Source: Fluviicoccus sp. (GTDB lineage Bacteria; Pseudomonadota; Gammaproteobacteria; Pseudomonadales; Moraxellaceae). Taken from it: a DNA stretch of 64,000 bases. The notes under the pieces were generated by a model, which saw only the letters and a program-made list of their open reading frames with translations, was not told the DNA's origin and searched no databases. Location of the stretch: contig NZ_JAUSMX010000009.1 of the NCBI RefSeq assembly GCF_030646115.1, positions 248,001 to 312,000 on the forward strand. Reading direction: 5' to 3'. This document shows, one piece after another, positions 55,737-64,000 of the stretch (its first letter is position 1; every line of letters starts with the position of its first letter). The translations under genes were made by a program, and so were the position numbers.

Positions 55737-56620
55737 GTACACTGAACAGCGCCGGCGCGCGCTTCCGCAAAGCCCTGGCAGAAGAAAACCCCTTGCAGGT
55801 GATCGGCGCCATTAACGCCAACCATGCCCTGCTGGCCAAGCGCGCCGGATTCAAGGCCATCTACCTGTCGGGCGGAGGCGTGGCCGCCGGTTCGCTGGGT
55901 TTGCCCGATCTGGGCATCAACACCCTTGACGACGTGCTGGTCGATACCCGCCGCATCACCGACGTTTGCGACCTGCCGCTGCTGGTCGACATCGACACCG
56001 GCTTCGGCCCCAGCGCCTTCAACATCGAACGTACCGTCAAGAGCCTGATCAAGGCCGGTGCCGCCGCTTGCCATATCGAAGACCAGGTCGGCGCGAAGCG
56101 TTGCGGTCACCGTCCGGGCAAGGAAATTGTCACCACCGAAGAAATGGTGGATCGCGTCAAGGCTGCCGCCGACGCCAAGACTGATCCCAACTTCTTCCTG
56201 ATCGCCCGTACCGACGCCATTCAGGTACACGGTGTCGATGCCGCTATCGAACGCGCCATCAAGTGCGTGGAGGCGGGTGCCGACGGCATCTTCGCCGAAG
56301 CCGCCTATGACCTTGAAACCTACAAGCGTTTCGTGGACGCTGTTAAGGTGCCGGTGCTGGCCAATATCACCGAGTTCGGCAAGACGCCGCTGTTCAGTGT
56401 CGAAGACCTGCAGCCCACCGGTGTCGGCATGGTGCTGTACCCGCTGAGCGCCTTCCGCGCCATGAACAAGGCTGCCGAACTGGTGTATCAGTCGGTGCGC
56501 GCCAACGGTCATCAACGTGAAGTCATCGATATCATGCAGACGCGTGAAGAACTGTATGACCGCATTGGTTACCATACCTTTGAGGGCAAGCTGGACGCGC
56601 TGTTCGCTGCCAAGAAATAA
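55733..56620 (+). CDS. prpB: 2-methylisocitrate lyase
   Basis: This 295-residue isocitrate-lyase-superfamily enzyme has the catalytic Cys in [10 protein letters not shown] near residue 123 and [11 protein letters not shown]-like [16 protein letters not shown] near 83. It splits 2-methylisocitrate into pyruvate and succinate. AGGTG precedes the ATG. Confidence 0.96.
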   Translation: MSTLNSAGARFRKALAEENPLQVIGAINANHALLAKRAGFKAIYLSGGGVAAGSLGLPDLGINTLDDVLVDTRRITDVCDLPLLVDIDTGFGPSAFNIERTVKSLIKAGAAACHIEDQVGAKRCGHRPGKEIVTTEEMVDRVKAAADAKTDPNFFLIARTDAIQVHGVDAAIERAIKCVEAGADGIFAEAAYDLETYKRFVDAVKVPVLANITEFGKTPLFSVEDLQPTGVGMVLYPLSAFRAMNKAAELVYQSVRANGHQREVIDIMQTREELYDRIGYHTFEGKLDALFAAKK

Positions 56621-56628
56621 CGAACGAA

Positions 56629-56700
56629 TGTAGGTCGGGTCTCAATCCGACAACACTCTCCGTTCAAGGGGGCGGTTGTCGGGCTGAAGCCCGACCTACA
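56629..56700. repeat. REP-like palindromic element
   Basis: TGTAGGTCGGG (56629-56639) pairs with CCCGACCTACA (56690-56700), and CCGACAAC (56647-56654) with GTTGTCGG (56675-56682). The nested palindrome fills most of the prpB-prpC gap and is of the widely seen bacterial intergenic REP type. Confidence 0.85.
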
Positions 56701-56738
56701 GGTGAATTGATAAACGGATAAACCCAGGAGACTCCCTC

Positions 56739-57902
56739 ATGAGCACCGAGACCACCACCCCGAATCCCGGCTTCAAGCCCAAGAAATCCGTGGCCCTGAG
56801 CGGCACCGCCGCCGGCAACACCGCCCTGTGCACCGTCGGCCGCACCGGTAACGATCTGGCCTATCGCGGCTATGACATCCTCGATGTCGCCACCACCTGC
56901 GAATTTGAAGAAATAGCCCACCTGCTGGTGCACGGCAAGCTGCCGAACGTGGCCGAGCTTGCCGGTTACAAGGCCAAGCTGAAGGCGCTGCGCGGCCTGC
57001 CCATTGCCGTCAAGGTCGCGCTGGAACAACTGCCACCGTCCTCGCATCCGATGGACGTGATGCGCACCGGCGTCTCCGTGCTGGGCTGCGTCAAGCCGGA
57101 GAAGGAAGACCACAACCACCCGGGCGCCCGCGACATCGCCGACAAGCTGATGGCCTGCCTGGGCTCGATGCTGCTGTACTGGTACCACTTTGCCTACAAC
57201 GGCAAGCGTATTGACGTCGAAACCGATGACGATTCCATCGGCGGCCACTTCCTGCACCTGCTGCACGGCCAGAAGCCGCGCGACAGCTGGGTCCGTGCCA
57301 TGCACACCTCGCTGATCCTCTACGCCGAGCACGAGTTCAACGCCTCCACCTTCACCTCCCGCGTCGTCGCCGGCACCGGTTCCGACATGTACTCGGCCAT
57401 CTGCGGCGGCATCGGCGCGCTGCGCGGTCCGAAGCATGGCGGCGCGAATGAAGTGGCCTTCGAAATCCAGAAACGCTACGACAACCCGGACGAAGCCGAA
57501 GCCGATATCCGTGCCCGTGTCGAGAAGAAGGAAGTTATCATCGGCTTCGGCCACCCGGTCTACACAGTCAGCGATCCGCGCAACGTCGTGATCAAGAAGG
57601 TGGCGGAAGACCTGAGCGCCGAGCAGGACAATATGAAGATGTACAACATCGCCGAGCGCCTGGAGTCGGTGATGTGGGAAATCAAGAAGATGTTCCCGAA
57701 CCTCGACTGGTTCAGCGCCGTCAGCTATCACATGATGGGTGTCCCCACCGACATGTTCACCCCGTTGTTCGTGATTGCCCGCACTTCCGGCTGGTCCGCG
57801 CACGTGATTGAACAGCGCATCGACGGCAAGATCATCCGTCCGAGCGCCAACTACACGGGTCCGGAAGATCAGGTGTTTGTGCCGTTGAAGGATCGCAAGT
57901 AA
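56739..57902 (+). CDS. prpC: 2-methylcitrate synthase
   Basis: This 387-residue citrate-synthase-family enzyme has LTAxHG-like [17 protein letters not shown] near residue 228 and [13 protein letters not shown] near residue 270. It condenses propionyl-CoA with oxaloacetate. Its stop TAA is immediately followed by the acnD ATG. CCAGGAG precedes ATG 56739. Confidence 0.96.
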   Translation: MSTETTTPNPGFKPKKSVALSGTAAGNTALCTVGRTGNDLAYRGYDILDVATTCEFEEIAHLLVHGKLPNVAELAGYKAKLKALRGLPIAVKVALEQLPPSSHPMDVMRTGVSVLGCVKPEKEDHNHPGARDIADKLMACLGSMLLYWYHFAYNGKRIDVETDDDSIGGHFLHLLHGQKPRDSWVRAMHTSLILYAEHEFNASTFTSRVVAGTGSDMYSAICGGIGALRGPKHGGANEVAFEIQKRYDNPDEAEADIRARVEKKEVIIGFGHPVYTVSDPRNVVIKKVAEDLSAEQDNMKMYNIAERLESVMWEIKKMFPNLDWFSAVSYHMMGVPTDMFTPLFVIARTSGWSAHVIEQRIDGKIIRPSANYTGPEDQVFVPLKDRK

Positions 57903-60503
57903 ATGAACAGCCAATTCCGCAAAAACCTGCCCGGCACGTCGCTCGATTACTTCGACGCCCGCTCCGCCGTCAACGCCCTCAAGCCGGGCGCCTGGGACGG
58001 CCTGCCGTACACAGCCCGCATCCATGCCGAGAACATCGTCCGCAAGGCCGATCCGGCCATCATCAACGACTGCCTGACGCAGCTGATCGAACGCAAGCGC
58101 GAGCGCGATTTCCCGTGGTTCCCGGCCCGCGTCGTCTGCCACGACATCCTCGGCCAGACCGCGCTGGTCGACCTCGCCGGTCTGCGTGACGCAATTGCCG
58201 ACCAGGGCGGTGATCCCGCCAAGGTTAACCCGGTGGTGCCGGTGCAGCTGATCGTTGACCACTCGCTGGCCGTGGAATGCGGCGGTTTCGACCCCGACGC
58301 CTTCCAGAAGAACCGCGACATCGAAGAGCGCCGCAACGAAGACCGTTTCCACTTCATCAACTGGACCAAGACCGCCTTTGACAACGTCGACGTGATCCCG
58401 GCCGGTAACGGCATCATGCACCAGATCAACCTGGAGAAGATGTCGCCGGTCATCCACAACGACAACGGCGTCGCTTATCCCGATACCTGTGTCGGCACTG
58501 ACTCGCACACCCCGCACGTTGATGCGCTGGGCGTGATCTCGGTGGGTGTGGGCGGTCTGGAAGCCGAAAACGTCATGCTCGGTCGCGCCTCGTGGATGCG
58601 GACCCCGGACATGGTCGGCGTCGAGCTGACCGGCAAGCGCCAACCAGGCATCACCGCCACCGACATCGTGCTGGCCCTGACCGAATTCCTGCGCAAGGAA
58701 AAGGTCGTTGGCGCGTATCTGGAGTTCTACGGCGAAGGCGTGCCCGGCCTGACCATTGGCGACCGCGCCACCATCTCCAACATGGCCCCGGAATACGGCG
58801 CCACCGCTGCGATGTTCTCCATTGACGAGCAAACGCTGACCTACCTGCGCCTGACCGGCCGTACCGACGCCCAGGTCGCGCTGGTGGAAACCTACGCCAA
58901 GGAAGCCGGGTTGTGGTCCGACTCCCTGGCCAAGGCTGAGTTCGAGCGCGTGCTCAAGTTCGACCTGTCGTCCGTGGTGCGCAACATGGCCGGTCCGAGC
59001 AACCCGCATCGCCGTCTGCCGGTTTCGGCGCTCAAGGAGCGCGGCATCGCCGTCGACCTCGACAAGGCGCGTGCCCAGGAAGCCGATGGCCTGATGCCGG
59101 ACGGCGCAGTGATCATCGCCGCCATCACCAGTTGCACCAACACCTCCAACCCGCGCAACGTCATTGCTGCCGGTCTGCTGGCGCGCAACGCCCGCAAGCT
59201 GGGTCTGGTGCGCAAGCCGTGGGTGAAGTCGTCGCTGGCTCCGGGCTCCAAGGTGGTCGAGCTGTACCTGAAGGAAGCCGGTCTGCTGGATGATCTGGAA
59301 GCCTTGGGCTTCGGCATCGTAGCCTTTGCCTGCACTACCTGTAACGGCATGTCAGGTGCGCTGGATCCGAAGATCCAGCAGGAAATCATCGACCGCGACC
59401 TGTATGCAACCGCCGTGCTGTCGGGGAACCGCAACTTCGACGGCCGTATCCATCCGTACGCCAAGCAGGCCTTCCTGGCTTCGCCGCCGCTGGTTGTGGC
59501 TTACGCCATTGCCGGCACCATCCGTTTCGACATTGAACAGGACGTGCTGGCCGTGGTCGATGGCAAGGAAATCCGCCTGAAGGATGTCTGGCCGTCGGAC
59601 GAGGAAATCGACGCCATCGTCGCCAGGTCGGTCAAGCCGGAACAGTTCAACCGCATCTACATCCCGATGTTCGAAAAGAAGGACAGCGAACGCTCAGCCT
59701 CGCCGTTGTACGACTGGCGACCCATGTCCACCTACATCCGTCGTCCGCCGTACTGGGAAGGCGCGCTGGCCGGTGAGCGTACGCTGAAGGGCATGCGCCC
59801 GCTGGCTGTGCTGCCGGACAACATCACCACCGACCATCTGTCGCCGTCCAACGCGATCATGATGAACTCGGCGGCGGGTGAGTACCTGCACAAGATGGGC
59901 CTGCCGGAAGAGGACTTCAACTCCTACGCCACCCACCGCGGCGACCACCTGACCACCCAGCGCGCCACCTTCGCCAACAAGGAGTTGGTCAATGAAATGG
60001 CGGTTGTTAACGGTCAGGTCAAGAAGGGCTCGCTGGCGCGCGTTGAGCCGGAAGGCAAGTTGATGCGCATGTGGGAAGCCATCGAAACTTACATGAACCG
60101 CAAGCAACCGCTGATCATCATCGCCGGGGCCGACTACGGTCAGGGCTCCAGCCGTGACTGGGCCGCCAAGGGCGTACGTCTGGCGGGTGTGGAAGTGATC
60201 GTGGCAGAAGGCTTCGAGCGCATCCACCGCACCAACCTGATCGGCATGGGCGTGCTGCCCTGCGAGTTCAAGGCGGGCACCACACGCCTGACGCTTGGCA
60301 TCGACGGCACTGAAACTTATGATGTGGAAGGCAAGCTGGCCCCGCGCGCAGACCTGACACTGGTAATCAACCGCCGCAACGGGGAAGAGGTGCGTGTACC
60401 GGTGACCTGCCGTCTCGATTCCGACGAGGAAGTGTCGGTGTATGAGGCCGGTGGGGTGCTGCAGCGCTTTGCGAAGGACTTTTTGGAGTCCAGCAAGGGC
60501 TGA
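57903..60503 (+). CDS. acnD: Fe/S-dependent 2-methylisocitrate dehydratase
   Basis: This 866-residue aconitase-family enzyme has 4Fe-4S ligands in ITSCTNTSNPRNV near residue 410 and ACTTCNGMSG near 476-479. The swivel domain with GADYGQGSSRDWAA is near 736. AcnD, with PrpF, replaces the PrpD route and dehydrates 2-methylcitrate. No prpD gene is visible in the window. Confidence 0.96.
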   Translation: MNSQFRKNLPGTSLDYFDARSAVNALKPGAWDGLPYTARIHAENIVRKADPAIINDCLTQLIERKRERDFPWFPARVVCHDILGQTALVDLAGLRDAIADQGGDPAKVNPVVPVQLIVDHSLAVECGGFDPDAFQKNRDIEERRNEDRFHFINWTKTAFDNVDVIPAGNGIMHQINLEKMSPVIHNDNGVAYPDTCVGTDSHTPHVDALGVISVGVGGLEAENVMLGRASWMRTPDMVGVELTGKRQPGITATDIVLALTEFLRKEKVVGAYLEFYGEGVPGLTIGDRATISNMAPEYGATAAMFSIDEQTLTYLRLTGRTDAQVALVETYAKEAGLWSDSLAKAEFERVLKFDLSSVVRNMAGPSNPHRRLPVSALKERGIAVDLDKARAQEADGLMPDGAVIIAAITSCTNTSNPRNVIAAGLLARNARKLGLVRKPWVKSSLAPGSKVVELYLKEAGLLDDLEALGFGIVAFACTTCNGMSGALDPKIQQEIIDRDLYATAVLSGNRNFDGRIHPYAKQAFLASPPLVVAYAIAGTIRFDIEQDVLAVVDGKEIRLKDVWPSDEEIDAIVARSVKPEQFNRIYIPMFEKKDSERSASPLYDWRPMSTYIRRPPYWEGALAGERTLKGMRPLAVLPDNITTDHLSPSNAIMMNSAAGEYLHKMGLPEEDFNSYATHRGDHLTTQRATFANKELVNEMAVVNGQVKKGSLARVEPEGKLMRMWEAIETYMNRKQPLIIIAGADYGQGSSRDWAAKGVRLAGVEVIVAEGFERIHRTNLIGMGVLPCEFKAGTTRLTLGIDGTETYDVEGKLAPRADLTLVINRRNGEEVRVPVTCRLDSDEEVSVYEAGGVLQRFAKDFLESSKG

Positions 60504-60518
60504 TTTGCAGCCGATAAA

Positions 60519-60642
60519 CTCCCTCTCCCATTGTGGGAGAGGGCCGGGGAGAGGGGTGCGGAAAGTCGCCTGAACACAACGTCAGCTCAAGCACAACCGC
60601 AGCACCCCTCACCCTAACCCTCTCCCACAAGGGGAGAAGGGA
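60519..60642. repeat. CTCTCCC-type palindromic intergenic element
   Basis: CCCTCTCCCATTGTGGGAGAGGG forms a hairpin (60521-60543), and an outer CACCCCTCACCCTAACCCTC arm (60603-60622) pairs with GAGAGGGGTG (60550-60559) and its context. It lies between acnD and prpF. Confidence 0.8.
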
Positions 60643-60665
60643 CTCTCCAAGGTGAGGCTTAAACC

Positions 60666-61853
60666 ATGTCAAACGTTCCCCAAATCCGCATCCCCGCCAC
60701 CTATATCCGTGGCGGCACCAGCAAGGGCGTCTTCTTCAAACTGACCGACTTGCCAGAAAGCTGCCAGGTTCCAGGTGAAGCCCGCGACAAGCTGTTCATG
60801 CGTGTCATCGGCAGCCCCGACCCTTACGCCGCCCACATCGACGGCATGGGCGGCGCTACCTCCAGCACCAGCAAATGCGTCATCCTGTCGAAGAGCAGTG
60901 TGCCCGACCATGATGTCGACTACCTCTACGGCCAGGTCTCCATCGACAAGGCCTTTGTCGACTGGAGCGGCAACTGCGGCAACCTGTCCACGGCGGCAGG
61001 CGCTTTCGCCATCCATGCCGGTCTGATTGATACGTCCCGTGTTACGGATAACGGCGTCTGCGTGGTGCGCATCTGGCAGGCCAATATCAAAAAGACCATC
61101 ATCGCCCATGTGCCCGTCTCCAACAGCCAAGTGCAGGAAACCGGCGATTTTGAACTGGACGGTGTTACCTTTCCTGCCGCCGAGATCGTACTGGAATTCC
61201 TTGATCCCTCCGACGACAGCGAAGATGGTGGCTCGATGTTCCCCACCGGTAATCTGGTGGATGACCTGGAAGTGCCCGGTGTCGGCACCTTCAAAGCGAC
61301 CATGATCACCGCCGGCATTCCCACCGTTTTCGTCAACGCCGAGGACATCGGCTACACCGGCACGGAACTGCGTGAAGCCATCAACACTGATCCCAAGGCA
61401 CTGGCCCGTTTTGAACAGATCCGCGTTGCAGGCGCGCTGCGCATGGGCCTGATCAAGACCCCGGAAGAAGCCCTGACCCGTCAGCACACCCCGAAAATCG
61501 CATTTGTCGCCAAACCCAAGGAATACAAGGCTTCCAGCGGCAAGACAATTGCTTCAGATGAAGTGGATCTGCTGGTGCGCGCCCTGTCGATGGGTAAACT
61601 GCACCATGCCATGATGGGCACCTGCGCGGTGGCCATTGGCACGGCGGCGGCGGTTCCCGGTACGCTGGTGAATCTGGCGGCGGGCGGCGGGGATCGTGAG
61701 GCGGTGCGCTTCGGCCATCCTTCCGGAACGCTGCGTGTCGGAGCTGAGGCCAGGCTGGTGAATGGTGAGTGGACCGTGACCAAGGCCATCATGAGCCGCA
61801 GCGCCAGAATTCTGATGGAAGGGTGGGTGAGAGTGCCCGGTGATGCATTCTGA
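60666..61853 (+). CDS. prpF: 2-methylaconitate cis-trans isomerase
   Basis: This 395-residue diaminopimelate-epimerase-fold protein has IPATYIRGGTSKGVFF at the start and GGATSSTSKCVIL near residue 62, the family pattern of the cis-trans isomerase that follows AcnD. WSGNCGNLSTAAGAFA near residue 100 also fits. Length matches. Ends 20 bases before a strong hairpin. Confidence 0.95.
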   Translation: MSNVPQIRIPATYIRGGTSKGVFFKLTDLPESCQVPGEARDKLFMRVIGSPDPYAAHIDGMGGATSSTSKCVILSKSSVPDHDVDYLYGQVSIDKAFVDWSGNCGNLSTAAGAFAIHAGLIDTSRVTDNGVCVVRIWQANIKKTIIAHVPVSNSQVQETGDFELDGVTFPAAEIVLEFLDPSDDSEDGGSMFPTGNLVDDLEVPGVGTFKATMITAGIPTVFVNAEDIGYTGTELREAINTDPKALARFEQIRVAGALRMGLIKTPEEALTRQHTPKIAFVAKPKEYKASSGKTIASDEVDLLVRALSMGKLHHAMMGTCAVAIGTAAAVPGTLVNLAAGGGDREAVRFGHPSGTLRVGAEARLVNGEWTVTKAIMSRSARILMEGWVRVPGDAF

Positions 61854-61873
61854 GAGTGAGTGAAGTCAGCGAA

Positions 61874-61900
61874 GGCAGAGACCCCGAAGGGGTCTCTGCC
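61874..61900 (+). terminator. hairpin after prpF
   Basis: Twelve-base perfect arms GGCAGAGACCCC (61874-61885) and GGGGTCTCTGCC (61889-61900) around GAA. There is no T-tract (GGATCTTGC follows), so factor-independent termination is not certain. Confidence 0.55.
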
Positions 61901-61953
61901 GGATCTTGCAGCCATGCATTACAAAAAAACATCCTCACAGGTGGCTACACCTT

Positions 61954-61981
61954 TTGCAAAACCTCTAAAAACGTTCATAAT
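61954..61981 (+). promoter_or_regulatory. candidate promoter of the FilA-like operon
   Basis: TTGCAA (61954-61959), 16-base spacer, CATAAT (61976-61981), giving a start near 61988, about 75 bases before the ATG of the first secreted protein. Confidence 0.4.
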
Positions 61982-62061
61982 CCCGTATAAGTATAGAAAA
62001 GCTGTGCGTGAAGCCCGTGAGCGGCTGATGCAAGCAACATAACAAAAACCGGGTGAGTCTT

Positions 62062-63327
62062 ATGAAGTTGCCTTCCTTTACGCTGTTGTCCCTGTTTGTG
62101 CTGCTGGCCGGCATGACCGCAGGCGCCAATGCCGCGCTGGAACCCGTTCTGGAAGATGATCTGGGCGACGTGACTGGCGAAGGTATCGCCATTCTTCCGG
62201 AAAATATCCGTATTGTCTTTGATCCCGCTGCTTATATCCGAACCTTGCCGCGCGGAGCACCGGTGAACAGCGCGGGCGGTGGCTTTACGGACCGCGCCGC
62301 CGATCTGTTGTGGTATGGCTTCGCCTTTTCCGGTCAGGACGGGACGGTGACGGCGGTCAGCAGCGCAAACCGTATCCCTTCCTGGGGCACGGCCTCCAAT
62401 CCCTGGGTGTTTCGCGCCATCAGCACCAATAATCTGTTGTATGACGGGACTTCTCCGGGTTATCCCGTACTGCAGTATTCCGCTCCCCGATATACGGCGG
62501 CAGGTGATTTTGCGGACAACGTCAATGTCATGAACCTCAAATACGCTTTTTACGGCGATATCGGGGTATGTAATACCGGTACACCGACCTACGGGTCAGT
62601 CGCGGCTTGCGGTGGTCTGGGTGTGGCGGCCAAGTTGCAAAGTATTTCCGTCTGGGACCGTCTGTCTTTCCATGGCAGCAAATACAGCATTTTCCAGAGT
62701 ACAGCCGACTACGGCAAGTACATGGGTAATGCCGGCACTGAATTCATGCCGGTGGTGGCGGGTGGAGCGGTCGCCGATGATGACGGCTCATTCGGTGCTG
62801 TGTGGTTGAACCGTATCAACAGCAGCACCACCGGAGTCATGCGTTTCGGGGTGGGTGGGGCTGTGTCCAACACCACGATTCCCCAGGTTACGCCAGGAAC
62901 GTTCAATGCCAATGAAGGCATCTGGGTCACTGACATGGATTTCAACATGCCAGTGGGGCACCTGCACTATCAGCCAATCCTTTTTGATAATGATGCTGCG
63001 GGTAACATGATTATCGAGGTGGTGCGGATTCGTAATCTGAACACTATCTACAACTATGCTTACCAAAACTACGGCTATACAGGCATTGATCCGGCGGCGG
63101 CTGGTGCCAATCACCCTGCGCCTAATGTCGCTGCCAAGATGTGTACCAATGCAACCTTGAATTGCGATGACGCCACTCATGGTCAGGTGAATTTCGGCAA
63201 GATCGAATTCAAGGATAACGCCGGCACCTCCATTCTGGGGAGTCGGGGAGCGGCCGGTACAGCCGCCAGCTCCAGGATTGACGGCATCTTTGTCCAGCAT
63301 CTCAAGATCAAGACCCTGGGGCTATGA
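62062..63327 (+). CDS. secreted FilA/DUF6160-like surface protein
   Basis: This 421-residue protein has a signal peptide (MKLPSFTLLSLFVLLAGMTAGANA; cleavage near residue 25). The mature start LEDDLGDVTGEGIAIL resembles the L-x-D-x-L-x-x-V-x-G-Q-x-G-x-x-I motif of Acinetobacter Fil and related pilus-cluster proteins. The remainder is Gly/Asn/Ser-rich and beta-like, with four Cys. ATG 62062 is preferred over GTG 62053 for the signal peptide start. It overlaps the next gene by four bases. Assembly into a surface fibre is inference. Confidence 0.7.
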   Translation: MKLPSFTLLSLFVLLAGMTAGANAALEPVLEDDLGDVTGEGIAILPENIRIVFDPAAYIRTLPRGAPVNSAGGGFTDRAADLLWYGFAFSGQDGTVTAVSSANRIPSWGTASNPWVFRAISTNNLLYDGTSPGYPVLQYSAPRYTAAGDFADNVNVMNLKYAFYGDIGVCNTGTPTYGSVAACGGLGVAAKLQSISVWDRLSFHGSKYSIFQSTADYGKYMGNAGTEFMPVVAGGAVADDDGSFGAVWLNRINSSTTGVMRFGVGGAVSNTTIPQVTPGTFNANEGIWVTDMDFNMPVGHLHYQPILFDNDAAGNMIIEVVRIRNLNTIYNYAYQNYGYTGIDPAAAGANHPAPNVAAKMCTNATLNCDDATHGQVNFGKIEFKDNAGTSILGSRGAAGTAASSRIDGIFVQHLKIKTLGL

Positions 63328-63971
63328 TAATGGCTAATCTAAAGATAATGGTCTTGCTGGGGGTTTCGGCTCTTGCTCAGGCCCAGATGGATCCGCTTAG
63401 TAACGATCAACTGGAAGATGTCGTAGCACAGCAAGGGGTGGCAGTCAGTCTTGATTGGCGGCTGAATGTGGACAAGGCGGGCAACAAGCTGGCGTTGTGT
63501 TCGAATGCTGCAACATATAAAGAGTGCCGGATCGGTTGGGCTTTCAACAATCGCGGTGCGGATGATGTCGATAAGCGCTGGCTTGTACTGAAGGGTTTTA
63601 CAGGCTCACTGTATATTCCCTACCTGCGGGTAGATGCCAGTACGGTGACCTATACAACAGATGCCGCAGCTGCAAAAACCATTCCTGCGGTATTGCTGAG
63701 CTTTGGTGATATCGCGACCGGTTCCGGCGCCAACACCAAAGTACAGATCAAGAACCTGACTATTGATAATCTGGCGTTTGAAACAGATACCGGAGCCCGG
63801 CGCGGCTATTTTGCTGACTCGACGCTGGAGCCAACCGGTGCAGCCATTCCGGCCAACGTCAATACCGGTTTCATGGGCTTGCAGATCAATGGGCCTTCCA
63901 ATGTCGCCAATTTGCAGATAGACGGGACCATTAAATTGTTTCCTTGTGTCGGGGATCACCAATCATGCTGA
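63324..63971 (+). CDS. second secreted FilA-like protein
   Basis: The protein has 215 residues. A short signal peptide (MIMANLKIMVLLGVSALAQA) precedes MDPLSNDQLEDVVAQQGVAV, the same motif as the neighbour, followed by LDWRLNVDKAGN. It has three to four Cys. The start overlaps the previous stop (ATGA). It is half as long as its neighbour and keeps only the N-terminal motif in common, so it is a family member, not a copy. Confidence 0.7.
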   Translation: MIMANLKIMVLLGVSALAQAQMDPLSNDQLEDVVAQQGVAVSLDWRLNVDKAGNKLALCSNAATYKECRIGWAFNNRGADDVDKRWLVLKGFTGSLYIPYLRVDASTVTYTTDAAAAKTIPAVLLSFGDIATGSGANTKVQIKNLTIDNLAFETDTGARRGYFADSTLEPTGAAIPANVNTGFMGLQINGPSNVANLQIDGTIKLFPCVGDHQSC

Positions 63972-64000
63972 CAGTGTTTAAAGACTGGCGGGGAGTTCAA
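63965..64000 (+). CDS. possible next gene of the FilA-like operon, 3' partial
   Basis: ATG 63965 overlaps the previous stop by seven bases and reads MLTVFKDWRGVQ to the window edge without a stop. Only the start is seen, so it is supported only by the overlap pattern and same strand. Confidence 0.35.
   Translation, partial: MLTVFKDWRGVQ

Noticed and set aside
1-64000. Search for tRNA, rRNA, riboswitch or integrase/attachment sites
   Set aside because: Intergenic regions were read; none showed a cloverleaf, a known aptamer core or an integrase gene.

Overview
The window is one contiguous piece of a gammaproteobacterial chromosome. The gene orders lysR-leuC-leuD-leuB-asd-fimV-truA-trpF and accD-folC-SPOR, the long (486-residue) glyceraldehyde-3-phosphate dehydrogenase, the desaturase/reductase pair, the prpB-prpC-acnD-prpF cluster and the FilA-like secreted proteins at the right end resemble Pseudomonas and Moraxellaceae (Acinetobacter, Perlucidibaca, Fluviicoccus). 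A Moraxellaceae-type host is an inference from gene content and order, not a database result. I saw no rRNA, tRNA or CRISPR array.

Region 1 (1-19.6 kb) is the distal part of a surface-polysaccharide locus. It begins with the end of a pseudaminic acid pathway (class-III aminotransferase, a PseG-acetyltransferase fusion, PseI, a second acetyltransferase). A markedly AT-rich assembly block follows (capsule-type transferase, phytanoyl-CoA-type dioxygenase, Wzy-like polymerase, two hexapeptide acyltransferases, Wzx-like flippase, GT4 glycosyltransferase), then manC and an integral-membrane acyltransferase. Next comes a graveyard: an eroded IS66 (tnpA/tnpB) remnant, an eroded IS1380 transposase on the other strand, an intact Tat-exported pectate-lyase-fold protein, a glucose-6-phosphate isomerase pseudogene with a large internal deletion, and the C-terminal remnant of a UDP-glucose dehydrogenase gene. 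The locus ends with an intact phosphomannomutase/phosphoglucomutase and a 20-bp-stem terminator.

Region 2 (19.6-34 kb) is mixed chromosomal content: an ABC1/UbiB-type kinase, a lipid acyltransferase, a DUF1244 protein, gap, a sulfur/persulfide operon with a palindromic operator (CsoR/FrmR-type regulator, rhodanese, TauE, ETHE1-like dioxygenase), srkA, a fatty-acid desaturase with its ferredoxin reductase, a pseudokinase related to TerY-associated kinases, and a leftward ylqF-lysR-lipoprotein group.

Region 3 (34-54.7 kb) is biosynthetic and conserved: leuCD, a small secreted protein, leuB, asd, an MDR dehydrogenase, fimV, truA, trpF, trpB, trpA, accD, folC, a SPOR-domain protein, a membrane-anchored DUF2726 protein, and rlmKL. 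The rlmKL product carries a roughly 490-residue Arg/Gly/Pro-rich repeat tail. A glutaredoxin-like gene overlaps its end.

Region 4 (54.7-64 kb) is the 2-methylcitrate (propionate) operon under a GntR regulator, with two palindromic operators flanking a good promoter. After a strong hairpin, a new operon of secreted proteins sharing a short N-terminal motif runs off the right edge. Dispersed intergenic palindromic repeats lie at 37.7, 54.8, 56.6 and 60.5 kb.
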